Source of the DNA: Bolinopsis microptera
Lineage: Eukaryota; Ctenophora; Tentaculata; Lobata; Bolinopsidae
Direction: 5' to 3'
Assembly: GCF_026151205.1 (NCBI RefSeq)
Contig: NC_087072.1
Coordinates: forward strand, 15,825,669 to 15,889,668
Length of the DNA: 64,000 bases
Part shown: one piece after another, positions 24,827 to 36,000 of the stretch
Position numbering within the stretch: the stretch's first letter is position 1
Layout of the letters: every line of letters begins with the position of its first letter
Notes under the pieces: generated by a model
Database searches by the model: none
What the model was told of the DNA's origin: nothing
Seen by the model: the letters and a program-made list of their open reading frames with translations, nothing else
Translations under genes and position numbers: made by a program

Positions 24827-24988
24827 ATGACTGAAGAAGTATGCACCGAAGTTATGGCTAACCTTGCCAACTGTATAGCTGTGAACGGAGGAGAGGGCGA
24901 GTGCGCAGAGTTCATGTCCAAGTTGTCGGAGTGCTGTGCAGCTAATAACAGCAGTACTGGTGTTTGTGAGGTTAACTCTGGAGCTTAG
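24827..24988 (+). CDS. Small twin-CX9C protein, CMC4-like
   Basis: An intact intronless frame of 53 codons. Cysteines are spaced C6-x9-C16 and C26-x9-C36, followed at once by C37 and later C47. This twin CX9C arrangement is the signature of CHCH-fold proteins imported into the mitochondrial intermembrane space and oxidised by MIA40/CHCHD4. The extra CC and trailing VC resemble CMC4 (p8MTCP1), which is 68 residues long. The frame begins MTEEVC and ends at TAG; sequence outside the frame is noticeably more AT-rich. It is too short for the family to be certain. COX17/19-type proteins are alternatives. Confidence 0.65.
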   Translation: MTEEVCTEVMANLANCIAVNGGEGECAEFMSKLSECCAANNSSTGVCEVNSGA

Positions 24989-25017
24989 AGTGGGGAGCAC
25001 GTGTCTAGGATCTTGTT

Positions 25018-25077
25018 ATGGACCTTAATATGGACCTTACTATGGACCTTAACATGGACCTTAATATGGACCTCACT
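25018..25077 (+). repeat. 12-bp minisatellite, 5 copies
   Basis: Five units of ATGGACCTTAAT type lie directly after the small CX9C gene, starting 29 bases past its stop, so they are probably in its 3'UTR. Single substitutions separate the units. Confidence 0.85.
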
Positions 25078-26527
25078 GGGGCTCACAATTTGGGGGCTAT
25101 TTATTTCCTAATATGAACATTGCTTTTTGGCCAGCTAGCAGCTGATTTGACTATAAGTTATAAATCGGACGGATATTATTCATCATGGACACTATATTTA
25201 ATTAATTAATTGACATGGCTTTGTGTATGGCCTAAGGAGTTTTTCAGCACAACTTTTTTTATATTTTATAAGATGGCTTTTTCTACTATGGATAACTTCA
25301 ACTCAAATTGAAAATTGGTTGCCTTTTTCAGAATTTAACTTATTTTCCAGTTATGTACTCGTTTTATGGGTATGATCAACATAAGGGTTGACGTAGTGTG
25401 TGTGACCAAATTGTAGTGTGTTTTCTTTGACCAAATTTTGATAAATTACATAAATATCATTTTACTTAATTCGGATTACTGTATCAATTACCAATAACTA
25501 TATTTACTTACAAGTTCATTAAATCATTATTTATAGTTTGATATGAAAGCATTTTATTGATTCCAACAATTTCTTAATTTACTTTTAACATAGCTCCGGG
25601 AAAACAGTTTATAAAACACATTACGGATTCAATTCCCTCCGACAAGATTTAAACACCCTAAAATAGTACATGCTTCTTTAGTCTTTATAACACGGAGGAT
25701 ATATCTCTACTGATTGGTACAAATTTACCGGGCCATTAGATCTCTCATTTGATCGTCCACTACCACCGTGTAGGATCACTAGATAATGTTAGTGTTGGTA
25801 CTTAAAGAGCACACCACACCCAGCTACATAGCGTTACAGCTAACACTATCCTCCCCTTAATACTTTAATACCTCCCTCTAACTCAGCTGTGTGTTTAAAA
25901 CTCACTTTATTTGTTTCAATCGGCTCATGTCACTTTATTTACGGGGGTTTACAAGTTTCCAGTTAGGGCACCCAGATTACTAATTATAACTCTCTAGTCT
26001 TTCCAAATACCATGTCTAAATTTGGTAGTCCCTGGTCAAATTGTTAATTATGAGGAAGCTCTGGGTTTCTATGTATTGTACAACTCTTGCTTACAGTGTG
26101 GATTTATGGAGCATAAATAACCATGCTAAACTTTACATCGAAAGTCCAAAATACTGATAGAAATTCGACAGCGATAACGAGCAAACTCTTCCGGTTTTGC
26201 CACTAATATAATAATATTTAAGTCAATAATCTATTCCTAATAGTAGATGACATTCCGGACGCTGTCTTAATTGCACCTTACTTAAAACTTCTCTACCGCC
26301 AGCAATACGATAATACCGTCATTTTAGCTATGAAACAGAACGAAACCGGTCTACTCGTTCCTCAAAAACTACAATTGTACAGTTTCGGTGTCTACTTCAA
26401 TAACACCCCCTTATAAGCATATTTAAAAATCGTACTTATTTTTATACCTGTTGAAGGGTTCAGTGTCCACAGGTGCAGTCTATAATCCTACAGGTTTTAT
26501 TGAAACCCAGATACTTAGGAACCGCCC

Positions 26528-26644
26528 CACGTGACTCACCCACGTGACTCACCCACGTGACTCACCCACGTGACTCACCCACGTGACTCACCCACGTGAC
26601 TCACCCACGTGACTCACCCACGTGACTCACCCACGTGACTCACG
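26528..26644 (+). repeat. 13-bp minisatellite CACGTGACTCACC, 9 copies
   Basis: Nine essentially perfect 13-bp units; only the last base of the ninth differs. Each unit contains an E-box (CACGTG) overlapping an AP-1-like site (TGACTCA). Confidence 0.93.
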
Positions 26645-28257
26645 ACACACAGACACACTTCCAAGTAGTTCATTAATAACCACAATGTACCTGGAGTAGT
26701 GGAGCAGCTACCTATATTGTACTGTAGTACTCTTCTAATAGAAACTCATTACCTCTAGATGAGATGAGTACTGAAGTAATCCTATAGTTATTGGTTCCTT
26801 AGCTGCTGTGTGCTGTGTGCTGTGTGCACTGAGTATTTGACTAGCAGCCTAGTATAGTAGTAGCTGTGTAGTGAAATTCCTAGCTTTAATATTGATATTC
26901 TGCAGAAAATACTAGAACAGATGATATCACAGATACAAATACATAATATGATCAGCTACCGTTCCATCAATTCTTGGAATTTACACGTCCATTGTTAACC
27001 GTTGAATAGCCGAACATGCATTACATAACACCACGATAAAACTCATTACTGAGTAGAATGTTGTGGAAGTAACAGTGAACCACTGCACACAGCGTTATAA
27101 AACTACATTTTTACATCAGAGCACGTCATGTCACATTGAAACGGCTGACTAAACTTGCTGAGAGACTCTAGATTTAATATTTTAATTAGGCAGATTCTGT
27201 CATTCTGAGCTGTAAGATACCTAGTCTAGTACTGATATTAATTATTGCGAGGTGGCGGGCAGTGTAAAGCACTTATATCTGTGTAAGTTACTGGGCAAGA
27301 AAGTTGTGACAATTTTAATGAAGCAATTAAATTAGTGTGTAATGAAGAGATTAGCTCATTCTCTGGTGCGATATTCAGCTCCCACACTTAGCTCCACTTC
27401 CCAGTAGTAGATTGTGATGATGAAATCAGCTCATTATGCACCTCCACTCTCTAGAGCACGACCCACATGTAGTGGAATATGTGGTTCTCTGACCCGTCAT
27501 GCGATGATTTCACTGATTTTGTAAATAAGTCCCCTCCTATCAATGACCTGCCCCCACCTTTTATGTAGAGTGATAAATTAGGAAGTTCTCAAATTTCTGG
27601 ACTCTGGAGGCGCAACAAATAACAATCACACACGATGAAATCAGAGCTGCTCTTATCGATTAACCCAGGAATGGTGTTGTGTTGTAAATAAACTTATCTT
27701 ATTTACCCTCTTCCTTTCTCGTGGGACCCAAACAAAAAAATTCAAATTATCTTACCACTACACTGGTCACGTTTTTGTTATATAAATTATTAGAATTCGC
27801 TGGTCAAACCGGGGATAAAACAATTTTTTCCAAATAAAACTTTTCATGATTTCCTTTCATCATATTGCAACACGCTGTGAATGGGGTGGAGTTTTATTAG
27901 TTGATGATAGCAAAGTTCTAAGTATTCCCTAATCGATACTTTTTACCGCATAAAGTTTAAAACATAGATTATGATATTATAATACTTTGATAAATATATA
28001 ACTGTGAAAATCAAGTTTTTGAATTATAAATTTTATTCACCTGATATCCACAGAACTCAGAACTGCACGTGCCACAAAGATCTAAAAATATGTTTAATAT
28101 CTAATGTTTATTGCAACTGTTAAATCTTAAGAATTCACGCCTTATATGACCTAAACCAGTGACCACATTCCACCATGTATTCGCTCGCTTTTCAAGAGTT
28201 TTTATTAGCGATCTCGAACAAAGCAGCTCTGAATTAGATCATCAGCTTATCAAGCAA

Positions 28258-28510
28258 GTTGTAGTGCAGTTGCAGTGCAGTTGTAGCGCAGTTGTAGTGC
28301 AGTTGCAGTGAAGTTGTAGTGCAGTTGTAGTGCAGTTGTAGTGCAGTTGTAGTGCAGTTGTAGTGCAGTTGTAGCGCAGTTGTAGTGCAGTTGTATTGCA
28401 GTTGCAGTGCAGTTGTAGTGCAGTTGTAGTGCAGTTGTAGCGCAGTTGTAGTGCAGTTGCAGTGCAGTTGTAGTGCAGTTGTAGTGCAGTTGCAGTGCAG
28501 TTGTAGTGCA
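28258..28510 (+). repeat. 11-bp minisatellite GTTGTAGTGCA, 23 copies
   Basis: There are twenty-three 11-bp units with T/C and C/T variants at a few fixed positions. Because 11 is not a multiple of 3, the array reads through as an 11-residue repeat on the - strand; this is a by-product and not a gene. Confidence 0.92.
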
Positions 28511-29839
28511 GTTCTATAACAGCACACTGTTCACCTGAACATCATATTAAATAAAGCTGCAGGATATCAGTCATATTCGTGACCTATATTTGTCAGGATA
28601 TCTGAACAAAAGGCCAGTCTAGTGGTCAGGTGTATCCTCTCAATATACAGGGTAGTTATTAGGCTGAATATGAAAACACCCAGAGCAGAATTGTCTCCAA
28701 ATTTAACTTTCAGCGATCTCTCTATTTTAGAGTCTGGTTGGCACTTGTACAATTTGAACACTATAAATTTGGAAGGTTGGTTCCAGAAATTAACTGGTAG
28801 GTAACCTATTTCCCCTAGCTCTGGTCTGAGAGAAGTGGCCAGATGTTAAACCTGACATTTGGCTCTCTGCTTCTTCCTGACAAGGGTAGCCTGGTGTAGC
28901 CTGTGTAGCCTGGGTTAAGTACTTGTGTAGCCTGATTGGGATATTCTGGGATATTCTCGTCTAGTAGTTAGTGGTTAGTACAGCCGCTCTGTGTGTCTCT
29001 ACCTAGCACTTCCGTCACAGAGGTCTCCCTTACAGAGAGAACTGTTGTCAGAAGCTCTGTTAAAAATGGGAAATAAACATCATGGCTGGCGTTGTGAGCA
29101 TCACGTGATACCGTGTCTGGATGGTGATTGGTGGGGTAACTAGTGGGCTGCAAGGAGGTGCTGGTGAAGTGATCAAACGTCGTGATTAATGGAGGATGAA
29201 CGTCGCTTCTCAAAGTCATTATTTATCCGTTAGTACTGATCCTACCAAGCTCTAAAACAAAGCGTGACTTTCTCTCTCAAAGTGTACCCTTGGTGTGAAA
29301 TCTTTGTGACAAAGAGTACTAGTCTCTCAATTCCTTCTAGATTCTGGAGAACAATCACAGCACCCATGACAGCTAGTTACTCACAGCAGAGCTGGTGTTT
29401 AAACTTCACGCAGTGAAAACCCAGAATACCCCAGAGAAACCCAGAATAACCCCGTCAACTCAGGCCATGGTCCACTTCACACACACTCCTCTTTTAAAAG
29501 GTTCTCTTTAAAAAGCACCACCTTATCAACCGTATCAAATAACAATCTCCTACACTGCTTTATAATTAGTTAATTGCTTCATTAGTGGGGCATTATAACA
29601 TTGATTTATAGTGTTGTCGAGTCTTCAAATTAATTGGGCGCCTGAAACCACACAGCCTATTGTCTGACAATTTGTCATATCTTGTGTGTTGTGATTGTAG
29701 CAAATAAATGTGCTTTGAGGCTTGAGCTATCAGACAATATTTTAATCCGATAGATAAGTTGAATTTTGCAAAAGCATGGTTTACACTGAGTGCTGGCCAT
29801 AGTCCAGTACTGAGCACACTGAGTGTAAAGTGTGTCTTA

Positions 29840-30043
29840 CTGCACATCCACAGTCCAGTGGAGGTGCAGTAAAAACACGGTGTAGGAAGAGTAACAGGTC
29901 CTTATTACTGCACGTCCACAGTCCAGTGGAGGTGCAGTAAAAACACGATGTAGGTGGAGTAACAGGTCCTTATTACTGCACGTCCACAGTCCAGTGGAGG
30001 TGCAGTAAAAACACGGTGTAGGAAGAGTAACAGGTCCTTATTA
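29840..30043 (+). repeat. 68-bp tandem repeat with internal hairpin, 3 copies
   Basis: Three 68-bp units run head to tail with a few substitutions. Each starts with CTGCACGTCCAC, then AGTCCA, then GTGGAGGTGCAG, which forms a 12-bp stem with one mismatch. The rest of each unit (AAAAACACGGTGTAGG and AACAGGTCCTTATTA) is unstructured. Confidence 0.9.
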
Positions 30044-30141
30044 TTGCAGAGTCTTATAACAGAGTGTTATAAGACAGTGTCCTGCCCCTCATCTGATGCA
30101 GTGCACTAGTAGTGTAGTGTCCTGTAGTGTAGTGTCCTGTA

Positions 30142-30267
30142 CTCCTCCTCCTCCTCCTCCTCCTCCTCCTCCTCCTCCTCCTCCTCCTTCTCCTCCTCCT
30201 CCTCCTCCTCCTCCTCCTCCTCCTCCTCCTCCTCCTCCTCCTCCTCCTCCTCCTCCTCCTCCTCCTC
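30142..30267 (+). repeat. (CTC)n trinucleotide microsatellite, about 42 units
   Basis: A 126-bp CTC/GAG tract with one interruption (TTC near 30188). The polyproline, polyglycine and polyglutamate frames across it are artefacts of the repeat. Confidence 0.95.
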
Positions 30268-33013
30268 TAGGATATAATACCGCGCTGCTTGTGTACACAC
30301 AGCTTGTGAAGAAAGTGCTATATTCAGCCCAACCAATCATATTTCACAGAAATAGCAACATTTGTGACTGGTCGGTGGTGCACACTAAGTAGTACGTGTG
30401 ATTGGAGAGATAAAGTGTGCAGGTGCCAGGGAACTAGATAATCCTTGTAGCAGCCAGGTTACTGGAGACATTTGGTGACATGGTGTCCAATGGGCTACCT
30501 TGCCAACAGTACAATTTGGTAACATATTAAAACCTTACAACCTTTCACGGGCTATTGTCAGGGTACATGGCAGATAAAGCAGATAAGTCGGTATTATGTG
30601 AGATATCGGTTCTAACTTTCGTCATCCTCATGATTTCATAAAAATTATGACATTATACTGTGTCGTATGTTTTCATCAACTGGCACATGATTATAGGAGT
30701 AGATATTATCATGATCATAGCACGGGACGTATTATTTTACTCGTGATAATATGACGTATAACTATAGACCCTGTAATGCATATTGTACTGCATGATGTTG
30801 AGTGGAAGGCCCGTGAGAAATATGTCATCGCTCTCCCCGTATCATGTCACTGTTATCACATGTATAATCCAATATACAACCCTTGCACCCTGTACTTCCA
30901 CAGCCAGGTAGTATGCAGTTAATCTGTTTAATGTACAATTGACCGACCACCAGGGGAAGTGTGAGAATACTGGTCACGTGATAGGGCAGCTGTTTGAACA
31001 ATAAACACCTTATATTATATTGTTTGGTAATGTGTGCGGTGAAAGCGGTGAAAGTGATGAAAGTGTTGACCTCGGATCTGATCAGTCATTGGGGAAACTG
31101 TACAAGTAAAACTAAACGCTACGAGATGTGTGTCTTACAAGTGACCCTGAGGGGGCTACGTTGGAGGTCATTGTTACCACAACTGTAGGTATAGATGAGG
31201 AGTGCACTGTATTCCAGCTGTTACAAGCTCCTTCTGTAACAGGTGTTCTAACTATTGGCGGGAAATTTAACCGTTCTATCTTGAGTCACTCTCAACTCTC
31301 TTATTATAGTGGATGATAATATCAACAAGCATTGTCCAGTATAATTACAACTTCTGTAGTGTTGGTTATGTACCCAACCTGGACAACCCAGTACCCAGTG
31401 GATGATGATATATTTGCTCATTGCTGTGTGGCTAGTTAAAAGGAATTAAAGCTGGTAAGCTTCTTGCAGACCATCCTACAGTTGAATCTTAATTTAAACC
31501 AAATTTAAATATAATGGAGTGCTTTGACAGATCATTTAAATCTGGATATTACGTAATGTTAAAAGGCGTTCGCTGGACGTTGCTGCAGCTTGGTTTGGTA
31601 AAAATAGTATACGGTTTATATCAGCTGGCTAATGGATGATTTAAAGAGTTTGTTGTTGTATCACCCGCGCATCGTGCCTTCCTTTCTTTCCAGAGTGCAA
31701 ATTGTAGAATTGTTCGCTAAAAGCAACCATCAGAAAGCAGAGCACAAAGATAAAAATAATAAATTAGAAGTTCTACTAGATCTAGTGTGGTCAGTTTTAT
31801 TAGGTTTCTGGTTCACGATTAGTAATTACCAGTCACACAGTGTATCATACATGTACAAAGTACATTGTACATTGTACGAGGTATCATATAATAGTACACC
31901 ACATTGCACAGCACTAGACAAAGCGCCGTAATCCAGGCATATTCCGAGTAAATTAAAGCGTGTAGCCGGCAAGGTAAACACTAGCATTAAACCTAATCCA
32001 GTGGCTTGATTAGTGCTATAGTTTATTAATTTCTAGTCTTATTTAATCTAGATCCTCCTCCGTAGTACGGTGCAAGAGATGTACATCGTCTGATCCAGGA
32101 TTATTACTGCACTGCATTTCGTGCTGTAATATTACACACGGTCACAGATACATGGGTTCTGTCTCCGTTAAACCTCATGAAATATCTTAGAATATTGTCA
32201 CCGTCGCAGACTTTCATGGAATGTGCTTTCAGTCATTGACCGACGACGGCTGACTACATTTTTAAGATATAGAATGCAGGAAACTTGTTTGAAAGTTGCA
32301 TCATTCACCACACCCCACAGATAGATGTTCGGTGTACATTAACTTCAGTAAAATAGTGATATTGCAAGACTCACTATGTAGTTGGTTTCCATGAAGTGGC
32401 TACCACAGTACGTGATTTAAGTTGATAAATCTGTCAAACTTTACTAGGATGTTGATTGTAGATTGGACTATGTTGGTATTATATTATAGCATCCCACTCA
32501 TAATTCAGTAGGATACAGTTTAATCAGTGCTATTTTTATGAAGTCTCACGACACACACCAGAGTATTCATTAGCAATCTTCTTCGTCTTGATTTCATTGT
32601 GCTATCTTGCTAAGGCTTGTTAAGGATATCTGGTATCAAATTAGTTCCACCGGGATCTAGAACTGCTCTTCATTTTCAAATTGCTTCAGTTCACAAGGGT
32701 TTATTAATCATCGGTAGTCGGGACACTCAGTTCGGCGCTGTTTATATTTGTATTGGTTAATAAAAGCGCAGTAAAATGATATTGTTTTGTTACATTATAC
32801 TAAGTTGCAACTGTGTAACATTATGTTTTTATAAATGTATAGCCGCACATGTTAGAATAGAATCAGATATTAAGGAGACAACCTTCTTTAAATCTTACCT
32901 TTGATGATAGAAATCAATTGTGATAATATCAAAACTACCACTCTTAGTGACATGGTTTTAACAATCAAGAGAACTTGAGTTCCTTCCTGACGAATCTCCA
33001 GCCCAGATGTAGC

Positions 33014-36000
33014 ATGGGTCAAGACAACCGTTTTAAAGTTGTTCTCCTCGGTAAGTTTTAACTTAATATAGACGACACTGTAATATTCTAACAGTGTAAA
33101 TATGTGTGTGTCCACAGACTGGGATATCATTGTAACTACGCTACTTACGCTAACTAACATACTGTAATATAAACAAATAAATAAATTCTAACATTTATTA
33201 CACGCTTCGACATTCAAATATACCCAGTATTTAACTTTATGTTTAGCTCTGCTCACATCCGTAATCATCGGGCTGATCCTTTTAAAGTTATATATTTCCT
33301 AATACTGTGTGCTGCTGATTCACTGTCACCTTGGTACTTTCTGGAGGTGTATAATATTAATATGGCGTTTTAAAGCACATCAATACCGATCTAATGATGG
33401 TGACAAATGAACATTATTTGAAGTTTGTTTGCTTGAAACCCCGATGGGCACCGCTACGGGCTTCTAAATCAATGTTTATTATAAATAACAATAATCTAAA
33501 AATAAATTGTAATTATATTATCTTTCATAATATTCATGTCGATGACTGTGATAATATTATCGGTAAAATAATACCGAGTCACATTAAGATATAATTTAGG
33601 ATATCTTTTTATTTCCACACTGAAGAAGGGCTCCAAAACAGCTTCAGTCACTCTAGTGAGCCTCGTGATTTTATTCTCAGATTGTGTAACCATATCCCCT
33701 CCCTAATTGCTTGCGTACTATGTTAATATGTGAATATGCGAATATGTGAAGGATCCCTTGGTCATATTTGGAATCTGGTCCATGCTTGTACTGCATAATA
33801 TATTGTCAATGCCGTTGTATCCGGTTTGCAATAAATATAGCAGAAAAGTTGAAATTAAAATTACAATCCAGTATTAAGAATTTACCTTGTCAGCTATGTA
33901 GTACTTGTTAGGCTTTAAAGCGATTAAGTAAATGTAATCTTGTTATTATCATTGTTATAAACTTTATTCCGCCCTCTTATCATCACTACACTGTACTTAT
34001 AAGTATGTATTAATGTATTGATTAGACTGTTCAGTGTGTATAAATACACACTGAACAGTCTAATCAATACATTGTTTCATCCTCCTGTCGGTTAACCTAC
34101 TTACAATATTACACACTAGTCGAGATGACTTACAATTGTCCGATTGTGTTGGCAAGAGTATTAAAACTGCAACTGTGCTGAATGGTTCCTGACAGATTAT
34201 TTCTCCTTATAATCCTGGGCAAATAGATTAAATTCCAGGAGTTGTAGGAATTCTCTTAAAGTTGAAATTACCCTTTAAGGCTATGGTTTTGAAAACTACA
34301 AAGTAAAATACTTACGGTCACTTCGAGACATTTTAGACAAATTGAATTTGGTTCCCGACAGAATTTCCCTATTTTACCATCCTAAACCTCCCCTATCTAA
34401 ATTACTTAAAAATTTAAAGCCCTATTCTACTCCTACTGACAACAGTATGGCTTGCCTCTTTGTGACACATTGGGCAGCACTGGGCTCACCACGCCGGAGT
34501 GAAACCTCACCAGTACAGGGAGAATAATATGTATTAAGAGAGAGAGTTGTGTTTGCAGACATGCTTCCCCCAGCCATGTTATACTGCATGTGTTGTGAGA
34601 ATGCGTCTAGGACTTCTGCCAAGTATTACGGTGAGTACTTGTGTGTGTGTGAGAATGTAAACAATGTGAGGAGAGAGAGAGAGGGAGGTATGTTGGAGTA
34701 TTTCAAGAATTTGGGGGTGTCCCGTGGTATGGCTGAGGTGTTTTAATGGGACTACGTAAGGTTTTAACATATTTCTAGGTGCTATATTAGGGCGGACATG
34801 TCACCCCCCCCCCCTCATATTAGGGTGGGTGGTACGTGTGTTATGTTCCCAGTGCAGTAAGGATATCCGTTAACTGTCAAGTAACATTTTACTAATTAAA
34901 ACTATTACGGAAGTTATTTGAGTCTAATCTGAAGGGTTACAGATATAAAAATTGTTTAAAAGAGCTTATCGGCACCAACGTGCCGAGTATTGTTTATGAC
35001 TTGATACCGATAACACCTTATCGGGTTTCGAGAAACAACAAAAAAGAAGGAAATGCTATGCAGGGGACTGCAGCAGACCCACATAATCGGTATTAAGCTT
35101 GTTGCACCACATGACGTCATAATTTATCTGTAAATATCATTATATTTAGAAGTATCTAAGTTCAGCTAGATGCAGCTGCAGGTTGCTGTTGATATATCAT
35201 GTGGTTTATCTTGCATTGTACGTACATGTAAAACATGTAAAAAATGTCCGGAAAGCAGCATAATAAAATAGTGCGATAAAAAGCGTCAGCAGCAGTCGTG
35301 ACCGTATCGACCACACTTCTGTGACATAGCAAGCACCACCTAGCACCCTTAGCACCTCTCCTAGCACCTCCTGGAGCCTTGTTGTTGTCAGTCTTCAGAC
35401 TGCTGTTTACCACCTTTCAATATGTTAGCATGCACAGTTAGTGGACTGTGGATAGATTAGATCTCTTCCATCTCCTGCGTAGTGTCCAATAATAGAATAG
35501 TCCTGGTACATGGTGACTCTTGAGTCAACATCATCAGCTCTTTTTGGAGCAATTTGCTCGATTGTTCTTATTGAGAAGCAGAGAAAACAACTCAAAGTAC
35601 TAGAACAAAGGACATGATATGCCAGTTATCACGTGTTCTAGGTTTCATTATGTCTAGTTCAGGACAACTGGGTGGTGTCTCTTTGTCTAGCTGTTCTTCT
35701 CAAACTCGTTACAAAGCAACCAGTCCAGGGGGCCGTATCTTTGTTCCAGCGATAATTGTCAAATTGTCCTCCAATTCTTTGTACTCAAAGTTTACAGTCA
35801 AAACAGCTAACAAACTTACAGTCGCACTTTAAATTTGGCACATAGTTAACAATTCAGCTCCCATCTCACCATCAAGCTAAATAAGTCACATACAACTTAG
35901 TAAATCACATACAACAAGAGTTTAACATTGTGTTTGTGTACAAGTGACAGCTGAGTGGGTAAAAGCACAATGTTGTTACAGTTTACATTTAACATTGTGT

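Larger units (their letters stand above)
25078..33013. other. Gene-poor 8-kb stretch with minisatellites
   Basis: No confident coding exon was found. The stretch carries four tandem arrays, listed separately at 26528, 28258, 29840 and 30142. A perfect 9-bp inverted repeat GTCTTATAA/TTATAAGAC lies near 30050-30075. A weak coding-like region near 31515-31803 is discussed in the findings. Confidence 0.4.

Noticed and set aside
28234-28527. 97-residue frame of repeated NCTTTALQLHY on the - strand
   Set aside because: It is the 11-bp minisatellite read through; 11 codons per three units keeps every frame open.
30089-30392. Polyglycine, polyproline and polyglutamate open frames
   Set aside because: They are the three-frame reading of the (CTC)n microsatellite.
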